DNA of 50,073 nt from Marinobacter maroccanus (GTDB lineage: Bacteria; Pseudomonadota; Gammaproteobacteria; Pseudomonadales; Oleiphilaceae), in NCBI RefSeq assembly GCF_002933275.1, contig NZ_PSSX01000025.1:1-50073 (forward strand), in the 5' to 3' direction. Of this stretch, positions 24,679 to 34,334 are shown piece by piece (the first letter of the stretch is position 1; every line of letters begins with the position of its first letter). The notes below the pieces were generated by a model. It was not told where the DNA came from. It made no database searches and was given only the letters and a program-made list of their open reading frames with translations. The position numbers were made by a program, and so were the translations under genes.

Positions 24679-25870
24679 ACACCACGCCTCCCCGCGTCTT
24701 CGGGCCGGACTTCTCCCGGGCGAGTTTTTCCTGATCAAGACGCTCCATTTCCACGCGGGCCAGAATGCCGATGCAGATACAGGTGATCATCAGGCTGGAT
24801 CCGCCGTAGCTGACCAGCGGCAGGGTCAGCCCCTTGGTGGGCAGAAGGCCGGTACTGACCGCCATGTTTATCCCTGCCTGCAAGCCGATCAGCAGGGTCA
24901 ATCCGTAGGCGAAACAGGCACCGAACGGCATGTCCGCTTTCTCTGCCCGGCGGGCAATAACGAACCCGGTCACAACCAGCAGGGTGAAGAGGCTGAGCAC
25001 CAGCAGGGATCCCAACAGACCGAACTCTTCCGCGATAATGGCAAAGATGAAGTCGGTGTGGGCCTCTGGCAGATAGAACAGTTTCTGGATGGAATTGCCC
25101 AGGCCGACACCGCCCCAGTCCCCGCGACCAAACGCGATCAGCGACTGGGTCAACTGGTAACCACTGTCGAACTGGTCTTTCCAGGGGTCGAGATAGCTGA
25201 CGACCCGTTTCAAACGGTAGGGTTGGGTAACGATCAGAATGGCACCCAGAACCACCAGCGTGCCGATCAGGGGTACAAACCGGCTAAGCCGCACACCGCT
25301 CAGGAAAATCATGCCCGCCGCCGCTGTCACCAGGACCACAGTGGCGCCAAAGTCCGGCTGGATGACCAGCAGAACCGAAGCCAGACCAAGAACAACCAGC
25401 GGCTTCAGGAAGCCGAGCCAGGTATTGAGCAGTTCGTCCCGGCGACGGACCACGTAACCTGCCAGGTAGGCAATCAGGCAGAGTTTCGCCACTTCCGAAA
25501 CCTGGACGTTAAACAAGCCAAACGGGATCCAGCGGGTCGAGCCATTGACTGTGCGCCCCAGAGGCGTGAGCACCAGAACAAGAGACAGCAGACCAATGCC
25601 CAGGAGCAACCAGCCACTGCGTTCCCACCAGGCTACCGGAACGTTGACGGCGACCAGTGCCAGCAGGCAGCCAAGACCGGCAAACATCAACTGGCGAATC
25701 ACGTAGTGGTAACTGTTGCCCATAGTTTCAGCGGCCATATCCATGGACGCCGAGGAAATCATGACAACGCCCATCACCAGCAGTGCGACCGAACTGATCA
25801 CCAGCATCGGCAGAGGCTGGACCTCACCAAGCCATTGATTCCGGTTCTGCAGGGAAAGGTCTGCCTGCAT
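24671..25870 (-). CDS. ftsW: Peptidoglycan glycosyltransferase FtsW
   Basis: SEDS-family polymerase that makes septal glycan from lipid II together with FtsI. The 399-residue protein has about ten membrane segments and the SEDS motifs, including the loop after the fourth segment with PLGRTVNGSTRWIPFG and the C-terminal PLVSYGGSSLMITC. The ATG at 25870 shares its A with the murD stop (TGATG). It has a cytoplasmic tail rich in Lys/Arg at the C-terminus. Confidence 0.97.
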   Translation of the reverse strand: MQADLSLQNRNQWLGEVQPLPMLVISSVALLVMGVVMISSASMDMAAETMGNSYHYVIRQLMFAGLGCLLALVAVNVPVAWWERSGWLLLGIGLLSLVLVLTPLGRTVNGSTRWIPFGLFNVQVSEVAKLCLIAYLAGYVVRRRDELLNTWLGFLKPLVVLGLASVLLVIQPDFGATVVLVTAAAGMIFLSGVRLSRFVPLIGTLVVLGAILIVTQPYRLKRVVSYLDPWKDQFDSGYQLTQSLIAFGRGDWGGVGLGNSIQKLFYLPEAHTDFIFAIIAEEFGLLGSLLVLSLFTLLVVTGFVIARRAEKADMPFGACFAYGLTLLIGLQAGINMAVSTGLLPTKGLTLPLVSYGGSSLMITCICIGILARVEMERLDQEKLAREKSGPKTRGGVVYD

Positions 25871-27210
25871 CACAGGCCCTCCACCAGAGAACGGAACTGG
25901 TCACCGCGATCCAGATAATCACGGAACATGTCAAAACTCGCGCAGGCCGGCGAAAGCAATACCCGATCCCCGGGGGCGGCCAGTTCCGAGGCACGGGCGA
26001 CCGCCTCAGCGAGGCTACCCATCCGATGAACCGGAATACCGCTGCCCAGCACATCGGCGATCGCTGGTGCATCACGACCGATCAGCAACACGGCCCGGCA
26101 ATACAGGGCAATGGGCGCTTCCAGGGCAGTGAAATCGGCACCTTTGCCGTCACCACCGGCGATCAGCACGACTTTGCCATTGTCCGGTGCAAGGCTTTCA
26201 ATGGCGGCCACTGTGGCTCCAACATTAGTGCCTTTGGAATCATTGATGAAATCCACATCGTTCAGCCGGCGCACAAACTCGCAGCGATGCGGCAGCCCTG
26301 GAAATTCACGGGCGACTGTCAGCATCACATCCATGGGCAGCCCGGCGGCATGGCCCAGTGCCAGAGCGGCCATCACGTTGCTGATATTGTGATGCCCCAT
26401 CAGCTTCAGCTCGCTGGCCAACAGGAGGTTATCGAAGCCAAAGGTAATCCAGGTGCCCTGGTCATCGTCCCGGGTGCTGAAGGTTTCCGGGTTCACCCGG
26501 TGAAAACCGAAGCAAAGGAACCTGAGGTTGTCCCTTGCCATGGGAGTGCTCAGGGCGTCGTCCAGATTGACAATGGCGTTCTTGCAGCCCCGGAAGATGC
26601 GCTGTTTGGCCTGGAAATAGGCCATCTTGTTGGGGTAACGATCCATGTGATCGTCGCTGACGTTCAGTACCGTCGCAGCCAGGGCATTCAGTTCGTCCGT
26701 GGTCTCGAGCTGAAAACTCGACAGCTCGAGTACATACAGGTCTGCGCCCTGACCCAGAAGGTCCAGCGCCGGGGTGCCGATGTTACCGCCGACAGCAACT
26801 TTCCGGCCCGCGGCTTTCGCCATTTCACCCACCAGGGTGGTAACGGTGGTTTTACCGTTGGACCCTGTGATGGCCACGATGGGCGCATCGGCAGCCTCGG
26901 CGAACAGATCAATGTCACCGCGGATTCTTGCTCCCTGGCGTGCGGCTGCGGCAATGGCAGGCTCTGCAATGCTGATGCCCGGACTTACCACCAGTTCGTT
27001 GAAACCGGCAAACAGTTCTTTGTCAAAAGTGCCCAGGTGCACCGGGATATCCGGCCAGTCAGCCTTCAGTTGCTCAAGGCCCGGAGGAGCCTTGCGGCTA
27101 TCGGCCACAGCTACGTCCCGCCCCTGTTCGGACAGATAGCGCACGCAGGAAAGCCCGGTTTTACCGAGCCCTACGACCAGTGTGCGACGATCCGAAACAA
27201 TGACACTCAT
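25870..27210 (-). CDS. murD: UDP-N-acetylmuramoylalanine--D-glutamate ligase
   Basis: Second Mur ligase: adds D-Glu. The 446-residue protein has an N-terminal Rossmann-like domain with GLGKTGLSCVRYL, the ATP loop GSNGKTTVTTLVGEM, VLNVSDDHMDRY, the LPHRCEFV region and the C-terminal LLSPACASFDMFRDYLDRG, all typical of MurD. Normal length. It follows mraY by 15 bases. Confidence 0.98.
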   Translation of the reverse strand: MSVIVSDRRTLVVGLGKTGLSCVRYLSEQGRDVAVADSRKAPPGLEQLKADWPDIPVHLGTFDKELFAGFNELVVSPGISIAEPAIAAAARQGARIRGDIDLFAEAADAPIVAITGSNGKTTVTTLVGEMAKAAGRKVAVGGNIGTPALDLLGQGADLYVLELSSFQLETTDELNALAATVLNVSDDHMDRYPNKMAYFQAKQRIFRGCKNAIVNLDDALSTPMARDNLRFLCFGFHRVNPETFSTRDDDQGTWITFGFDNLLLASELKLMGHHNISNVMAALALGHAAGLPMDVMLTVAREFPGLPHRCEFVRRLNDVDFINDSKGTNVGATVAAIESLAPDNGKVVLIAGGDGKGADFTALEAPIALYCRAVLLIGRDAPAIADVLGSGIPVHRMGSLAEAVARASELAAPGDRVLLSPACASFDMFRDYLDRGDQFRSLVEGL

Positions 27211-27225
27211 AGTTGCAGCGTTTTC

Positions 27226-28311
27226 CTATCTCAGTTTCAGACTGGCGATGCCAATCAGGACCAGAACGACGGTGATAACCCAGAACCGGACAATCACTCT
27301 CGGCTCCGGCCAGCCTTTCAATTCAAAGTGGTGGTGCAACGGCGCCATGCGGAAGATCCTCCGCCCCGTCAGACGGAACGACGCAACCTGCAGGATTACC
27401 GATATGGTCTCCATCACGAACACCCCGCCCATGATGAACAGGACAATTTCCTGGCGAACAATAACCGCAACCACACCCAGGGCTGCGCCAAGGGCCAGGG
27501 CACCCACATCACCCATGAATACCTGGGCCGGGTAGGTGTTGAACCAGAGGAAACCAAGTCCGGCTCCGACGAGGGCACCGCAGAAAACGATAAGCTCACC
27601 GGTGCCCGGAAGATGCGGGATCAGCAGGTAGTTAGCGAACTGGGCGTGCCCGGACAGGTAAGCGAAAATGCCGAGTGCGCCGGCCACCATGACCGTGGGC
27701 ATGATGGCGAGCCCATCAAGGCCGTCAGTGAGGTTGACCGCGTTGCTGCTACCGACAATGACGAAGTAGCTGAGCAGGATGAACAGTACCGGGCCAAGGG
27801 TGAGGGACACCTGCTTTACGAACGGCACGTACAGAGATGTCTCCTGCGGCAACGCCGAGCTGAAGAACAGCACCACGGCCGCCGTGGCTCCAATGACCGA
27901 CTGCCAGAAGTATTTCCAGCGGCCCGGCAGGCCTCTCGGGTTGCGCTCCACCACCTTGCGATAGTCGTCGACCCAGCCGATCGCGCCGAACAGAAGCGTC
28001 ACCAACAGGGTAACCCAGACATAGCGGTTGCCAAGATCCGCCCAGAGCAGCGTACTGATGCCGATGGCCACCAGGATCAGCGCGCCACCCATGGTCGGCG
28101 TACCGGCTTTGCTGAGATGGGTCTGGGGACCGTCATCCCTCACCGCCTGACCAATCTGGTACTGGCTCAGCTTGCGGATCATCACCGGGCCAATGATCAG
28201 CGAAATCAGCAGCGCGGTGAGTGTGCCCAGGATTCCACGCAGGGTCAGGTACTGAAACACCGTCAGTGCGGAGAAATACTGTGATAGGACCTCTGTCAGC
28301 CAGAGCAGCAT
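27226..28311 (-). CDS. mraY: Phospho-N-acetylmuramoyl-pentapeptide transferase
   Basis: Integral membrane enzyme that moves phospho-MurNAc-pentapeptide onto undecaprenyl phosphate, giving lipid I. The 361-residue protein has about ten membrane segments and the family motifs GTPTMGG, WVDDYRK (Asp-Asp), NLTDGLDGL and the C-terminal APLHHHFELKGW. Length equals E. coli MraY (360). The start overlaps the murF 3' end by 16 bases. Confidence 0.98.
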   Translation of the reverse strand: MLLWLTEVLSQYFSALTVFQYLTLRGILGTLTALLISLIIGPVMIRKLSQYQIGQAVRDDGPQTHLSKAGTPTMGGALILVAIGISTLLWADLGNRYVWVTLLVTLLFGAIGWVDDYRKVVERNPRGLPGRWKYFWQSVIGATAAVVLFFSSALPQETSLYVPFVKQVSLTLGPVLFILLSYFVIVGSSNAVNLTDGLDGLAIMPTVMVAGALGIFAYLSGHAQFANYLLIPHLPGTGELIVFCGALVGAGLGFLWFNTYPAQVFMGDVGALALGAALGVVAVIVRQEIVLFIMGGVFVMETISVILQVASFRLTGRRIFRMAPLHHHFELKGWPEPRVIVRFWVITVVLVLIGIASLKLR

Positions 28312-29684
28312 GAGTTGTTCACCTTTTCTTTAATTCCCTCCACCACACGCTCCATGGCGGAACTGCGAGAACCCTTGACCAACACTGTCAACGGTGTGTT
28401 TTTCTCTCCAACAGCCGATTCAACGGCCTGCTCATGGCTCAGCCCAAGCTCCGTGGACGCTCCAAACCCGTCGGCATAACCTTCACAACCCGGGCCCACA
28501 GTGATCAGTCGGTCGATGCCCTGTTCTCGGGCACACTCTCCAACTTCCCCGTGCAACACCCTGGCCTCAGCGCCCAGCTCTGCCATGGCACCAAGTACCG
28601 CAATCTTCTGCCCCTGGCGCCCGGCCAGAACTCCAAGCGCGGCTTTCATGGACGACGGGTTGGCGTTGTAACTGTCGTCAATCAACGTCAGTGCCGGCGA
28701 GAGCTTCAGAATCTGAAGCCGCCCTTTCACCGGCGCAACACTGGCCAGCCCGTCAGCAATCGCCTGATCACTGGCACCCAGCTCGCGGGTGGCAGCAATG
28801 GCAAGCAGCATGTTGGTGATGTTGTGATCGCCCTCCAGTCCCAGCGTCACCCGGCACTGCCAGCCATCCGGCCCGCTCACCTGAATGGTTCTGGTTCCGG
28901 CGCCTTGGTCTTCGATGACTGCGTGATAATCCGCTTCGGCACCAAGACGGCTGACCCCGACGACACGGCGGGCGCCGGCACGGATTCGCCACTGCTCAAA
29001 AGCCGGGTCGTCGCGGTTGAGAACCATCAGCCCATCTGCCGCGACGCCATCAATGATTTCGCCCTTGGCCAGAACAATATTCTCGTAGCTGCCAAACCCT
29101 TCCAGATGGGCCTCACCAGCATTCGTGAGAATGGCAACGCGGGGCTTCGCCAGGGCGACGGTATGGGCAATTTCACCCAGCCCACTGGCACCCAGCTCAA
29201 TCACGCCATACTGGTGTTCCGGAGAAAGGCCGAACAGCGTAAGCGGAACACCGATGTGATTGTTCAGGTTGCCTTTTGTCGAAAGCGTCTTGCCCATCTG
29301 AGACAGAATGGCGGCGCACATCTCCTTGACCGTGGTCTTGCCGCTGCTACCGGTGATCGCAAGAATGCCGGCTTTGCTTTCTTCACGGTTGCCCGCCGCA
29401 AGCCGGGCCAGGGCATCCAGAGTGTCGCCTACCACCAGCTGAGGCAGGTCAACACTGCTATCAAACGTATCGACAACCAGGCCAACTGCGCCCTTGTCCA
29501 GCGCCTGTTGCAGGAAACGGTGGCCATCAAAATTTTCGCCTCGCAGGGCCACGAACAGCTGCCCTCGCTCCAGGGTACGGGTATCGGTGGAAACCCCGCT
29601 GAAGCTCACTGACGCAAGATCGCCCGAAGTGTACTCAGCACCCAGCCAGGTCTTCGCTTCCGCCAGCGAAAAGGCGCGCATCAT
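28296..29684 (-). CDS. murF: UDP-N-acetylmuramoyl-tripeptide--D-alanyl-D-alanine ligase
   Basis: Adds D-Ala-D-Ala to the UDP-MurNAc-tripeptide. The 462-residue protein has the N-terminal substrate domain with DTRTLERGQLFVALRGENFDG, the ATP loop GSSGKTTVKEM, TKGNLNNHIGVPLTL, ELGASGLGEI, TNAGEAHLEGF and DSYNANPSSM in the C-terminal domain. The ATG overlaps the murE stop (ATGA). Confidence 0.98.
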   Translation of the reverse strand: MMRAFSLAEAKTWLGAEYTSGDLASVSFSGVSTDTRTLERGQLFVALRGENFDGHRFLQQALDKGAVGLVVDTFDSSVDLPQLVVGDTLDALARLAAGNREESKAGILAITGSSGKTTVKEMCAAILSQMGKTLSTKGNLNNHIGVPLTLFGLSPEHQYGVIELGASGLGEIAHTVALAKPRVAILTNAGEAHLEGFGSYENIVLAKGEIIDGVAADGLMVLNRDDPAFEQWRIRAGARRVVGVSRLGAEADYHAVIEDQGAGTRTIQVSGPDGWQCRVTLGLEGDHNITNMLLAIAATRELGASDQAIADGLASVAPVKGRLQILKLSPALTLIDDSYNANPSSMKAALGVLAGRQGQKIAVLGAMAELGAEARVLHGEVGECAREQGIDRLITVGPGCEGYADGFGASTELGLSHEQAVESAVGEKNTPLTVLVKGSRSSAMERVVEGIKEKVNNSCCSG

Positions 29685-31165
29685 GCCACACCCCCATTGA
29701 GTTTCAAGACGTGGCGAACCTGCTCGGCATCGCTGAACGGGTATTTCTGGCCGGCGATTTCCTGGTAGGCCTCGTGCCCTTTTCCTGCAATCAGAACGAG
29801 GTCGTTCGGAGTGGCCGAACGAATCGCCGACTGGATGGCCTCAGCCCGGTCGTGGATAACAGACACCTGTGCCGAATCCGAGAACCCGGCAAGAATATCC
29901 TGTGCAATCGCCCGGGGATCCTCGCTGCGGGGATTGTCATCGGTAACCACCACACGATCTGCAAGCTTCTCGGCTTCCCGGGCCATTTCCGGACGCTTGC
30001 CGGAATCGCGGTCACCGCCGCAGCCAAATACACAAATCAGCTCACCAGCCACATGCAGGCGCAAAGCTGCCAGCGCATTTGAAAGGGCATCCGGGGTATG
30101 AGCGTAATCGACCACCACTCTGACACCATTGGCGCCACCGAATCTCTCGAGCCTGCCAGGGGGCGGCGTGAGTCGGCCAGTGGCCTGCTGAACACGCTCG
30201 ACCGGAACCCCGAGTGTGAGGACCGTCGCCATCGCCGCCAAAACATTGCTCGCGTTGAAGCTGCCCATCAGGGGAACGGCGATAGCAAACCTGCCCCACT
30301 CGCCATCCACTTCAGCTTCAAAGCCCTCGTCGCTTGGCCGGAACTCACGCAACCAGAGTTCAGTCTGGGCCTCGTGAAGGCTGTAACGCACGCGATCACA
30401 TTTGCCGTCCAGCTGCTCGAACAGTTGCCGGCCGAAAGGATCGTCAAAATTGATCACTGAAAAGTGCAGCTCCTCCCGCTCGAACAACCGGGCCTTGGCT
30501 GCGCCGTATGCTTCCATGGAGCCGTGGTAGTCGAGATGATCCCGGGTCAGATTGGTAAACACGGCCCCGGTCATGGAGATGTTGTCCACCCGACCCTGAT
30601 CCAGTGCGTGGGAGGACACCTCCATCACGGCAGCACGACCTTCCTGCTTCACGATCCGGGACAGGACCCGGTTAACCTGAACCGCATCCGGCGTGGTATG
30701 CGTTGCTGGCTGAAGCGCACCGGGCATGCCATACCCCAAGGTGCCCAGGATGCCGCAGGGAGTACCTGTCTCCTTCAGCAACTGGGCCACATACTGGCAG
30801 ACCGACGTTTTACCATTGGTCCCGGTTACACCGATAAGGCGAAGCCGTTGGGACGGGTGTTCAAAGAACCGGTCTGCGATCCGGCCTACCAGGCTTCGCA
30901 GGCCGGCAACAGGCACAATCAGGGCGCCATGGTGCTCAGTGCACTCGCCGGCCTGTTCAGCTTCAAGGAGGATAACCGTCGCGCCAGCCTCAATGGCCTT
31001 GTCGACATAAAAATCGGCAGGCGTTCGGGCACCTGACAGGGCTATAAACGCATCGCCGGAGGCGACCTCGCGACTGTCGGTTTTCAGACCGTGAATGGTC
31101 ACATCGAACACCGACGGAACCGCCACAATGCCTTGCAATAACGTGCTGAGAGATGTGATGCACAT
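29681..31165 (-). CDS. murE: UDP-N-acetylmuramoyl-L-alanyl-D-glutamate--2,6-diaminopimelate ligase
   Basis: Adds meso-diaminopimelate, the third residue of the stem peptide. The 494-residue protein has GVTGTNGKTSVCQYVAQ (ATP loop), TTPDAVQVNRVL, VMEVSSHALDQGRV, FTNLTRDHLDYHG and, in the C-terminal domain, TDDNPRSEDP. The DNPR motif marks enzymes that use DAP rather than lysine, in line with a Gram-negative wall. It starts 4 bases after the ftsI stop. Confidence 0.98.
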   Translation of the reverse strand: MCITSLSTLLQGIVAVPSVFDVTIHGLKTDSREVASGDAFIALSGARTPADFYVDKAIEAGATVILLEAEQAGECTEHHGALIVPVAGLRSLVGRIADRFFEHPSQRLRLIGVTGTNGKTSVCQYVAQLLKETGTPCGILGTLGYGMPGALQPATHTTPDAVQVNRVLSRIVKQEGRAAVMEVSSHALDQGRVDNISMTGAVFTNLTRDHLDYHGSMEAYGAAKARLFEREELHFSVINFDDPFGRQLFEQLDGKCDRVRYSLHEAQTELWLREFRPSDEGFEAEVDGEWGRFAIAVPLMGSFNASNVLAAMATVLTLGVPVERVQQATGRLTPPPGRLERFGGANGVRVVVDYAHTPDALSNALAALRLHVAGELICVFGCGGDRDSGKRPEMAREAEKLADRVVVTDDNPRSEDPRAIAQDILAGFSDSAQVSVIHDRAEAIQSAIRSATPNDLVLIAGKGHEAYQEIAGQKYPFSDAEQVRHVLKLNGGVA

Positions 31166-31169
31166 AGGC

Positions 31170-32957
31170 CTACCCTCGCTCTCCAGATGAGGAAGAAGTC
31201 ATTTCGGCTTCTCCCACCTCCAGTTCAGGCTTCACATTCAGCAGTCGCAGTGCGTCACTCATCACCCGGGAGAATACCGGCGCAGCAACCTCGCCACCGT
31301 AATATTCTCCGGACTGCGGCGCATCAACGGCCACAACCGTAACCAGTCTGGGATTATCAATGGGCGCCATACCGGCAAAAATCGCCTTGTACTGGCTGTC
31401 TTCGTAACCCTGGGCACCAACAAGATGCACTGTCCCGGTTTTGCCGCCGGCCGAGTAGAATCCCGGCTGCGCACGTTTGCCAGTCCCCCTCGAAACCGCC
31501 TCGCGCAACATATTGCGAACCTGATGGGTTACCTGCTCCGAAAGCACGCGCTGACCCTCCGGCTTCTCGTCTTGCCGGACCAGGCTCAATGGATAGCGCA
31601 CACCACCGTTAGCGATCACCATATAGGCTTGGGCCAGTTGCAGGGCGTTCACGCTCATACCGTACCCATAAGACAGCGTTGCCTCTTCCACCGGACGCCA
31701 CTTGGCTGGCGATGGCAACACCCCCACCGCTTCGCCCGGGAAGCCGATACCGGTTGGCTGCCCTAGCCCGAGACGGGCGTATAGATCGCGGATCACATCG
31801 CCACCGAGATCGGTGGCAATCCGGCTGATTCCGACGTTGCTGGACTTGACGATGATCTCAGCCATATCCATCACGCCATAGTTGCGATGATCCCGGATGG
31901 TAAAACGACCAAAACGGCGGAAACCCGGACTGGTATCGATAGTGCTGTTTACCGAGTAGCTGCCGGACTCCAGAGCCGCCGCCATGGTGATCGGCTTCAT
32001 GGTTGAGCCGGGCTCGAACAGATCGGTAATGGCCTTGTTCCGGAGATTCTCGGCGGCTAGCTGACTGCGGTCATTGGGGTTGTAGGACCCCTGATTGACC
32101 ATTGCCAGGACCTCACCGGTATCCACGTCGAGCATGACCAGTGTGCCCCCTCTGGCATTATGAGCCGCCACAACAGCTTTGAGTTCCCGGTAAGCCAGGT
32201 ACTGGAGGCGCAAATCAATGCTGAGCGCGAGATTCTGACCAGGGCTGGCATCACGAATCAGGGTCAGATCCTTGATGATGCGACCCCGATTGTCTTTCAG
32301 AACGCGTTTGCGGCCGGTTTCACCAGACAACCACTGGTTATAGGCCAGTTCGATTCCTTCCTGGCCACGCTCATCAATGTCTGTAAAACCCACAACGTGA
32401 GCGGTCACCTCTCCCGCAGGGTAGTAACGACGGTACTCCTGACGGGTGTATATCCCATCAATCTCCAGATCCAGGATCTTTCTGGCCAGATCCGGCTGAA
32501 CCTTGCGACGCAGGTAAATGAATTCCCGGCCGGAGTATTCTTTCAGGCGCTGCCGGAGGGAGGCCTCGTTGATGTCCAGAAGCCGCGCGAGGTTGGTCAG
32601 TCGTGCCTCGGAAGGGTCGGCCTCCGACGGATTGGCCCAGATGGTCTGCACTGGCGTGCTGACGGCCAGCGGCTCGTCATAACGATCGGTGACAACACCA
32701 CGGTGAGCATCAATACTTTCAACCCGGATGGTCCGGACATCACCCTGCTTGCGCAGGAAATCGTTATCTACGACGTGGAGGTCGACCAGGCGCCAGCCAA
32801 GCACACCCACGACCAGGAGAAAGACGCCCACGACGGAGCCAAAACGCCAGGCTGCCAGCCCGGACGCCAAACGCTGCCCCCATGTTGTCTTCTTTCCCTG
32901 ATCGGACACGTCGATCACCCTGAATCGTTGTTGTTTTCGTTTATTATCGGTTTGCAA
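31170..32957 (-). CDS. ftsI: Septal peptidoglycan transpeptidase FtsI (PBP3)
   Basis: Class B penicillin-binding protein that cross-links septal peptidoglycan with FtsW. The 595-residue protein has a cytoplasmic tail, one membrane segment (about 38-60), the class B pedestal domain (RGVVTDRYDEPLAVSTP), and the transpeptidase domain with the active-site SxxK of GSTMKP (Ser about 318), SSN of VKSSNVG and KTG of GGKTGTVH. The only fitting start is a TTG inside the end of ftsL (14-base overlap); a later GTG at 32918 is possible but would shorten the cytoplasmic tail. Translational coupling to ftsL is likely. Confidence 0.96.
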   Translation of the reverse strand: MQTDNKRKQQRFRVIDVSDQGKKTTWGQRLASGLAAWRFGSVVGVFLLVVGVLGWRLVDLHVVDNDFLRKQGDVRTIRVESIDAHRGVVTDRYDEPLAVSTPVQTIWANPSEADPSEARLTNLARLLDINEASLRQRLKEYSGREFIYLRRKVQPDLARKILDLEIDGIYTRQEYRRYYPAGEVTAHVVGFTDIDERGQEGIELAYNQWLSGETGRKRVLKDNRGRIIKDLTLIRDASPGQNLALSIDLRLQYLAYRELKAVVAAHNARGGTLVMLDVDTGEVLAMVNQGSYNPNDRSQLAAENLRNKAITDLFEPGSTMKPITMAAALESGSYSVNSTIDTSPGFRRFGRFTIRDHRNYGVMDMAEIIVKSSNVGISRIATDLGGDVIRDLYARLGLGQPTGIGFPGEAVGVLPSPAKWRPVEEATLSYGYGMSVNALQLAQAYMVIANGGVRYPLSLVRQDEKPEGQRVLSEQVTHQVRNMLREAVSRGTGKRAQPGFYSAGGKTGTVHLVGAQGYEDSQYKAIFAGMAPIDNPRLVTVVAVDAPQSGEYYGGEVAAPVFSRVMSDALRLLNVKPELEVGEAEMTSSSSGERG

Positions 32958-33348
32958 CCGGCGACATCAGTGGTACCAGGACAATATCCTGGCGCCCCGG
33001 CACCACCATGCTGAAGCGTTCAGCCGCCAGCTTTTCGACTCGACCGTGGGCGCTAAGCGCACTCTGCTCAAGCAACAGCTGACTCCATTCACTCTGATAG
33101 CGGTCCCGCTCGGACTGAAGCTGCGACAGGGTATTAAAGAGCTCCCGATTCTCGTGGGCACTCACTACCACGCCGATGGAGGAAGCCAGCAACACGGCAA
33201 CCAGGCCAAGCGAGACCAGCACTTTGCCTTGCTTCGTAGCGGCGAACACCTGCCTGGAAATCCGGACTGCAGTTGCAACGCCGTCGCGGACCTTCCGCTT
33301 GTTGAGCTTCGCCGTTTTTACCGGTTCTTCAATAGCTACCGCGCCCAT
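32944..33348 (-). CDS. ftsL: Cell division protein FtsL
   Basis: Small bitopic membrane protein of the FtsQLB complex. The 134-residue protein has a basic cytoplasmic tail (about 1-42), one hydrophobic segment (about 43-66, LVSLGLVAVLLASSIGVVV) and a periplasmic coiled coil (NRELFNTLSQLQSERDRYQ and following). FtsL is poorly conserved, so the call rests on topology, size and the fixed position between rsmH and ftsI. It follows the rsmH stop by 2 bases. Confidence 0.93.
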   Translation of the reverse strand: MGAVAIEEPVKTAKLNKRKVRDGVATAVRISRQVFAATKQGKVLVSLGLVAVLLASSIGVVVSAHENRELFNTLSQLQSERDRYQSEWSQLLLEQSALSAHGRVEKLAAERFSMVVPGRQDIVLVPLMSPVANR

Positions 33349-33350
33349 GG

Positions 33351-34334
33351 TTACGCGCTCCCCTGCGAGTTTTTCCTGATATCTGTGCGTTCCAGCACCC
33401 GCATGACTGCGCTGCGGGCGCGTACGTTGTCACTTACTTCGTCAGCGCCGGCCTTACTGGCCTTGCCCACCAGACGGAAGTCCGAGGCCTCCTGCTCTGC
33501 CGTTACCGGAACACCTTTAGGCAACTGCGGCCCGCGGGCCAGATCCCTCATGAATCGCTTCACCAACCGGTCCTCCAGCGAATGAAAACTGATGACCACC
33601 AGACGCCCTCCCGGGGCAAGGTGATCAACAGCAGACTGGAGACCCACTTCCAGATCCTCCAGCTCCCGGTTGATAAAAATCCGGATTGCCTGAAAGGTCC
33701 GTGTGGCCGGATGCTTGTGTTTTTCTTTCTTGGGCACCGCCTCGCTGACCAGTTCGGCCAACTGGCGAGTGGTCTCGACGGGCGTTTCCTTCCGACGCTC
33801 GACCAGGAGCCGGGCAATGCGGCGGGAGAAACGCTCCTCGCCATAACGGAAGATCACATTCGCGATATCCGACTCCTCCGCTGTTGCGAGCCACTCCGCC
33901 GCACTGGGCGATTGCTCGGTATTCATGCGCATGTCCAATGGCCCGTCACGCATGAAGCTGAACCCACGAGAGGCATCATCCAGCTGTGGCGATGACACGC
34001 CCAGATCCAGCAAAACACCGTTAACTTTCTGCCAGCCCTGAGCAGCTACCGCAGCGCCAAGCTCGGCAAACGAACCGTGAAAACTGTTGAAGCGGCGATC
34101 CTTGGCTTCCAGCTCGTTCGCTGCACGGATAGCTTCGGGGTCCTTGTCAATTCCAAGTAACTGCCCTGACTCCCCGAGCCGACCCAGAATCAACCGACTG
34201 TGGCCACCCCGCCCAAAGGTGCCATCCACGTAATAGCCATCGGGGTCATTGACCAGATAGTCGACCGCCGAATCCAGGAGCACCGAGCGATGCGAGTACG
34301 CCGCCCCGGCCTCCTGACTGCGATCGGAGGTCAT
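33351..34334 (-). CDS. rsmH: 16S rRNA (cytosine(1402)-N(4))-methyltransferase
   Basis: Methylates N4 of C1402 in the 16S rRNA decoding site, next to the 2'-O target of RsmI, which is also encoded in this window. The 327-residue protein has the SAM motif VDGTFGRGGHSRLIL, DLGVSSPQLDDASRGFSF, the TRTFQAIRIFINREL motif and VISFHSLEDRLVKRF. The start overlaps the mraZ stop (ATGA), so the pair is coupled. Confidence 0.98.
   Translation of the reverse strand: MTSDRSQEAGAAYSHRSVLLDSAVDYLVNDPDGYYVDGTFGRGGHSRLILGRLGESGQLLGIDKDPEAIRAANELEAKDRRFNSFHGSFAELGAAVAAQGWQKVNGVLLDLGVSSPQLDDASRGFSFMRDGPLDMRMNTEQSPSAAEWLATAEESDIANVIFRYGEERFSRRIARLLVERRKETPVETTRQLAELVSEAVPKKEKHKHPATRTFQAIRIFINRELEDLEVGLQSAVDHLAPGGRLVVISFHSLEDRLVKRFMRDLARGPQLPKGVPVTAEQEASDFRLVGKASKAGADEVSDNVRARSAVMRVLERTDIRKNSQGSA

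Noticed and set aside
26026..28284. Long plus-strand open frame opposite murD and mraY (752 codons)
   Set aside because: Antisense of two certain genes; composition typical of a shadow frame.
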